From Streptomyces sp. NBC_00273 (GTDB lineage Bacteria; Actinomycetota; Actinomycetes; Streptomycetales; Streptomycetaceae): DNA of 64,000 bases. Each line of letters starts with the position of its first letter. Position 1 is the first letter of the stretch. Location: NCBI RefSeq assembly GCF_036178145.1, contig NZ_CP108067.1, positions 5,580,001 through 5,644,000 of the forward strand. The letters run 5' to 3'. Of the stretch, positions 62,241-64,000 are shown piece by piece. The position numbers and the translations under genes were made by a program. The notes beneath the pieces are model-generated. The model worked only from the letters and a program-made list of their open reading frames with translations, was not told the origin of the DNA and ran no database searches.

Positions 62241-63620
62241 ATGGCAGCCAGGCCTCTCGTCGCCCGCCAGCCGAACGAACGGCTGCAGGCGCTCATCCAG
62301 GAAGCCGGGTGCTCCAACGCCGGGCTCGCTCGGCGCGTGAACATGTGCGGGGCCGAGCACGGCCTCGATCTCCGCTACGACAAGACCTCCGTGGCCCGGT
62401 GGCTGCGCGGCCAGCAGCCGCGCGGCCGGGCTCCCGGGATCATCGCCGAGGCGCTCGGGCGCAAACTCGGCCGGACCGTCACCATCGACGAGATCGGCAT
62501 GGCCAACGGGAAGAACCTCGCCTCCGGCGTCGGCCTGCAGTTCTCCCCGACCGTCGTCGGCGCGATCGAGCAGGTCTGCGAGCTGTGGCGCAGCGACGTC
62601 GGCCGCCGGGACTTCCTCGCGGGCTCCAGCGTGGCCGCCTCCGCGCTCGTGGAGCCGAGCCGCGACTGGCTGATCACCGGGGCCGACACCCAGGTCGCCC
62701 GCAGCGGCGGCTCGCGGGTCGGCATGCCGGACGTGGAGGCGGTCCGGGCGACCACCGAGGCCCTCAAGGACCTCGACCACCGCTTCGGCAGCGGGCACGT
62801 CCGGCCGGTGGTCGTGCACTACCTCAACTCGGTGGTGTCCGGGCTGATCGGCGGCTCCTACCGGGAACCCGTCGGGCGGGCCCTGTTCGCGTCGGTGGCC
62901 CGGCTGACGGAGCTCGCCGGCTACATGGCGGTGGACACGGGCCAGCCGGGCCTGGCCCAGCGGTACTACATCCAGGCGCTGCGCCTCGCCCAGGCGGCGG
63001 GGGACCGGGCGTACGGGGGCTACGTGCTCGCGGCGTCCATGAGCCACCTCGCCGCCGAACTGGGTAACCCGCGGGAGATCGCGCAGCTGGCGCGGGCCGC
63101 CCAGGAGGGGACGCGGGGGCAGGTCACCCCGCGGGTCGAGGCCATGTTCTACGCGGCCGAGGCGCGCGGCCACGCGCTGCTCGGGGACGCCCGGGCGACG
63201 GCGGTGCTGTCCGGGCGGGCGGTGAGCGCGCTGGAGCGGGCGGAGCCGGAGTCGGGTGACGACCCGGTGTGGATCCGCCACTTCGACGCGGCGTACCTCG
63301 CGGACGAGCTGGCGCACTGCCACCGCGACCTGGGCCAGGCGGACGCGGCGGCCAGGCGGGCGGAGGAGGCCCTACGGGGCCTGCCGGCGGGCAAGGCGCG
63401 CCGCCGGGCCATCGGGCTGCTGCTGCTGGCGGCGGCGCAGGTGCAGCAGCGGGAAGTGGAACAGGCCTGCCTGACGGCGACGCAGGCGGCGGAACTGCTG
63501 GAGGGGCTCCGCTCGAACCGGGGCGTGGAGTACCTGGACGACTTCCGGGCGCGGCTGGAGCCGTACCGGGAGGAGGCGGCGGTGCGGGAGTTCGCGGCGC
63601 GGCTGGAGGTGACGGCGTAG
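62241..63620 (+). CDS. NsdA-like TPR regulator
   Basis: A 459-residue protein of the family of NsdA, a negative regulator of differentiation in Streptomyces. The N-terminal DNA-binding-like region (LQALIQEAGCSNAGLARRVNMCGAEHGLDLRYDKTSVARWLRGQQPRG, residues 12-59) is highly characteristic. The rest is helical with TPR-like repeats (LAQRYYIQALRLAQAAGDRAYGGYVLAASMSHLA, HALLGDARATAVLSGRAVSALERAE). AGGGGG precedes the ATG by 5 nt. NsdA and its paralogues affect antibiotic production and sporulation; which paralogue this is cannot be told here. Confidence 0.85.
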   Translation: MAARPLVARQPNERLQALIQEAGCSNAGLARRVNMCGAEHGLDLRYDKTSVARWLRGQQPRGRAPGIIAEALGRKLGRTVTIDEIGMANGKNLASGVGLQFSPTVVGAIEQVCELWRSDVGRRDFLAGSSVAASALVEPSRDWLITGADTQVARSGGSRVGMPDVEAVRATTEALKDLDHRFGSGHVRPVVVHYLNSVVSGLIGGSYREPVGRALFASVARLTELAGYMAVDTGQPGLAQRYYIQALRLAQAAGDRAYGGYVLAASMSHLAAELGNPREIAQLARAAQEGTRGQVTPRVEAMFYAAEARGHALLGDARATAVLSGRAVSALERAEPESGDDPVWIRHFDAAYLADELAHCHRDLGQADAAARRAEEALRGLPAGKARRRAIGLLLLAAAQVQQREVEQACLTATQAAELLEGLRSNRGVEYLDDFRARLEPYREEAAVREFAARLEVTA

Positions 63621-63739
63621 GGGGCGTCCTGCCGGTCGGGGCCGGACCGGGTTCGGGGTGCTCTCACGGTGGCGGTGCGTGACGGGGTAGCGTGACCTGA
63701 CGGTTCCGTACGGTCGGGCTAGTCGGAGAAGGAGTCCCG

Positions 63740-64000
63740 GTGACGCAGAGCGGACAAGGGGGCGCCCCCCAGCCGGGTGCCCCGTGGGGTCCGGACCCGG
63801 CCTCCGGATACCCGGCGTACCCGGAGCAGCCCCAGCAGCCCCAGCAGCAGCCCGGGGCCGCGTACGGATACCCGCAGGCCTATCCCGACCCGCAGGCCTA
63901 CCCCGGCCCGGAGGCCGCGCCCGGGCACGTGGTGGGGCCCGGCTACGAGGGGCCGGGGGATCCGCACGGCTACGGCTACCCCCCGCTGCCCGAGGCGGCG
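63740..64000 (+). CDS. Pro/Gln/Tyr-rich protein, 5' part only
   Basis: GTG at 63740, with AAGGAG five bases upstream, opens a frame of 87 codons that runs off the window. The product is low-complexity (PEQPQQPQQQPGAAYGYP, YPDPQAYPGPEAAPGH), typical of the disordered cytoplasmic N-terminus of actinobacterial membrane proteins. Nothing more can be said without the remainder. Confidence 0.7.
   Translation, partial: MTQSGQGGAPQPGAPWGPDPASGYPAYPEQPQQPQQQPGAAYGYPQAYPDPQAYPGPEAAPGHVVGPGYEGPGDPHGYGYPPLPEAA

Overview
The window is chromosomal DNA of a Streptomyces species or close relative. GC content is very high, third codon positions are almost always G or C, GTG and TTG starts and leaderless-looking starts are common, and gene content resembles the central chromosome of Streptomyces coelicolor: split futalosine-pathway genes mqnB/mqnD, serC, citrate synthase 2, pdxH and the iron regulator dmdR1. 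It is mostly core, not accessory. I see no rRNA, tRNA, CRISPR array, prophage or transposase gene.

Layout. 1-7.6 kb: an edge-truncated unknown gene, DoxX, DUF4291, an XPB/WYL-type helicase-associated protein, a HAAS-like membrane protein, a SigE-family sigma factor with its membrane partner, and a HAD phosphatase. 7.6-13.5 kb: a cold-shock protein, mqnD/mqnB, a DUF2771 lipoprotein, an MFS transporter and DUF3027. 13.5-15.3 kb: an NfeD-like protein and flotillin pair. 15.6-23.3 kb: a propeller protein, SGNH hydrolase, aldo/keto reductase behind a perfect palindrome, a 29-residue membrane peptide, ThpR, a MarR-MFS operon, a small RHH-like protein and a purine permease. 23.4-36.0 kb: a CtpE-like P-type ATPase, acyltransferase, sacsin/HSP90-like ATPase, SerC, an FAD/Fe-S oxidoreductase, an EamA exporter and DUF1801.

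36.05-37.16 kb is a gene-free block made of a long imperfect inverted repeat around short tandem repeats. 37.2-48.5 kb: a CocE-type hydrolase faces a tightly coupled catabolic operon (TIGR03084 protein, AtuA-like protein, acyl-CoA carboxylase beta and biotin-carrying alpha subunits, acyl-CoA dehydrogenase), followed by repeats, then enoyl-CoA hydratase and a TetR regulator. 48.6-55.9 kb: citrate synthase, PdxH, a candidate small RNA with a 12-codon ORF, a PAS protein, a SIS protein, DmdR1, and an alpha/beta hydrolase behind a LexA-like box. 56.1-64 kb: a HAD phosphatase, a secreted protein with a near-perfect 273-bp internal duplication, an ABC transporter, a prim-pol protein, an NsdA-like regulator and an edge-truncated Pro/Gln/Tyr-rich protein.

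A GC-rich palindromic element built around CTCAA(A/T)CGCCGGCGGGGCTG recurs in at least seven places. It is usually intergenic, but it supplies the end of one gene and lies in frame inside the AtuA-like gene beside a 30-bp minisatellite. The strongest candidates for something undescribed are the minus-strand small RNA/small ORF at 50.69-50.93 kb, the inverted-repeat block at 36-37 kb, and the repeat-invaded AtuA-like gene.
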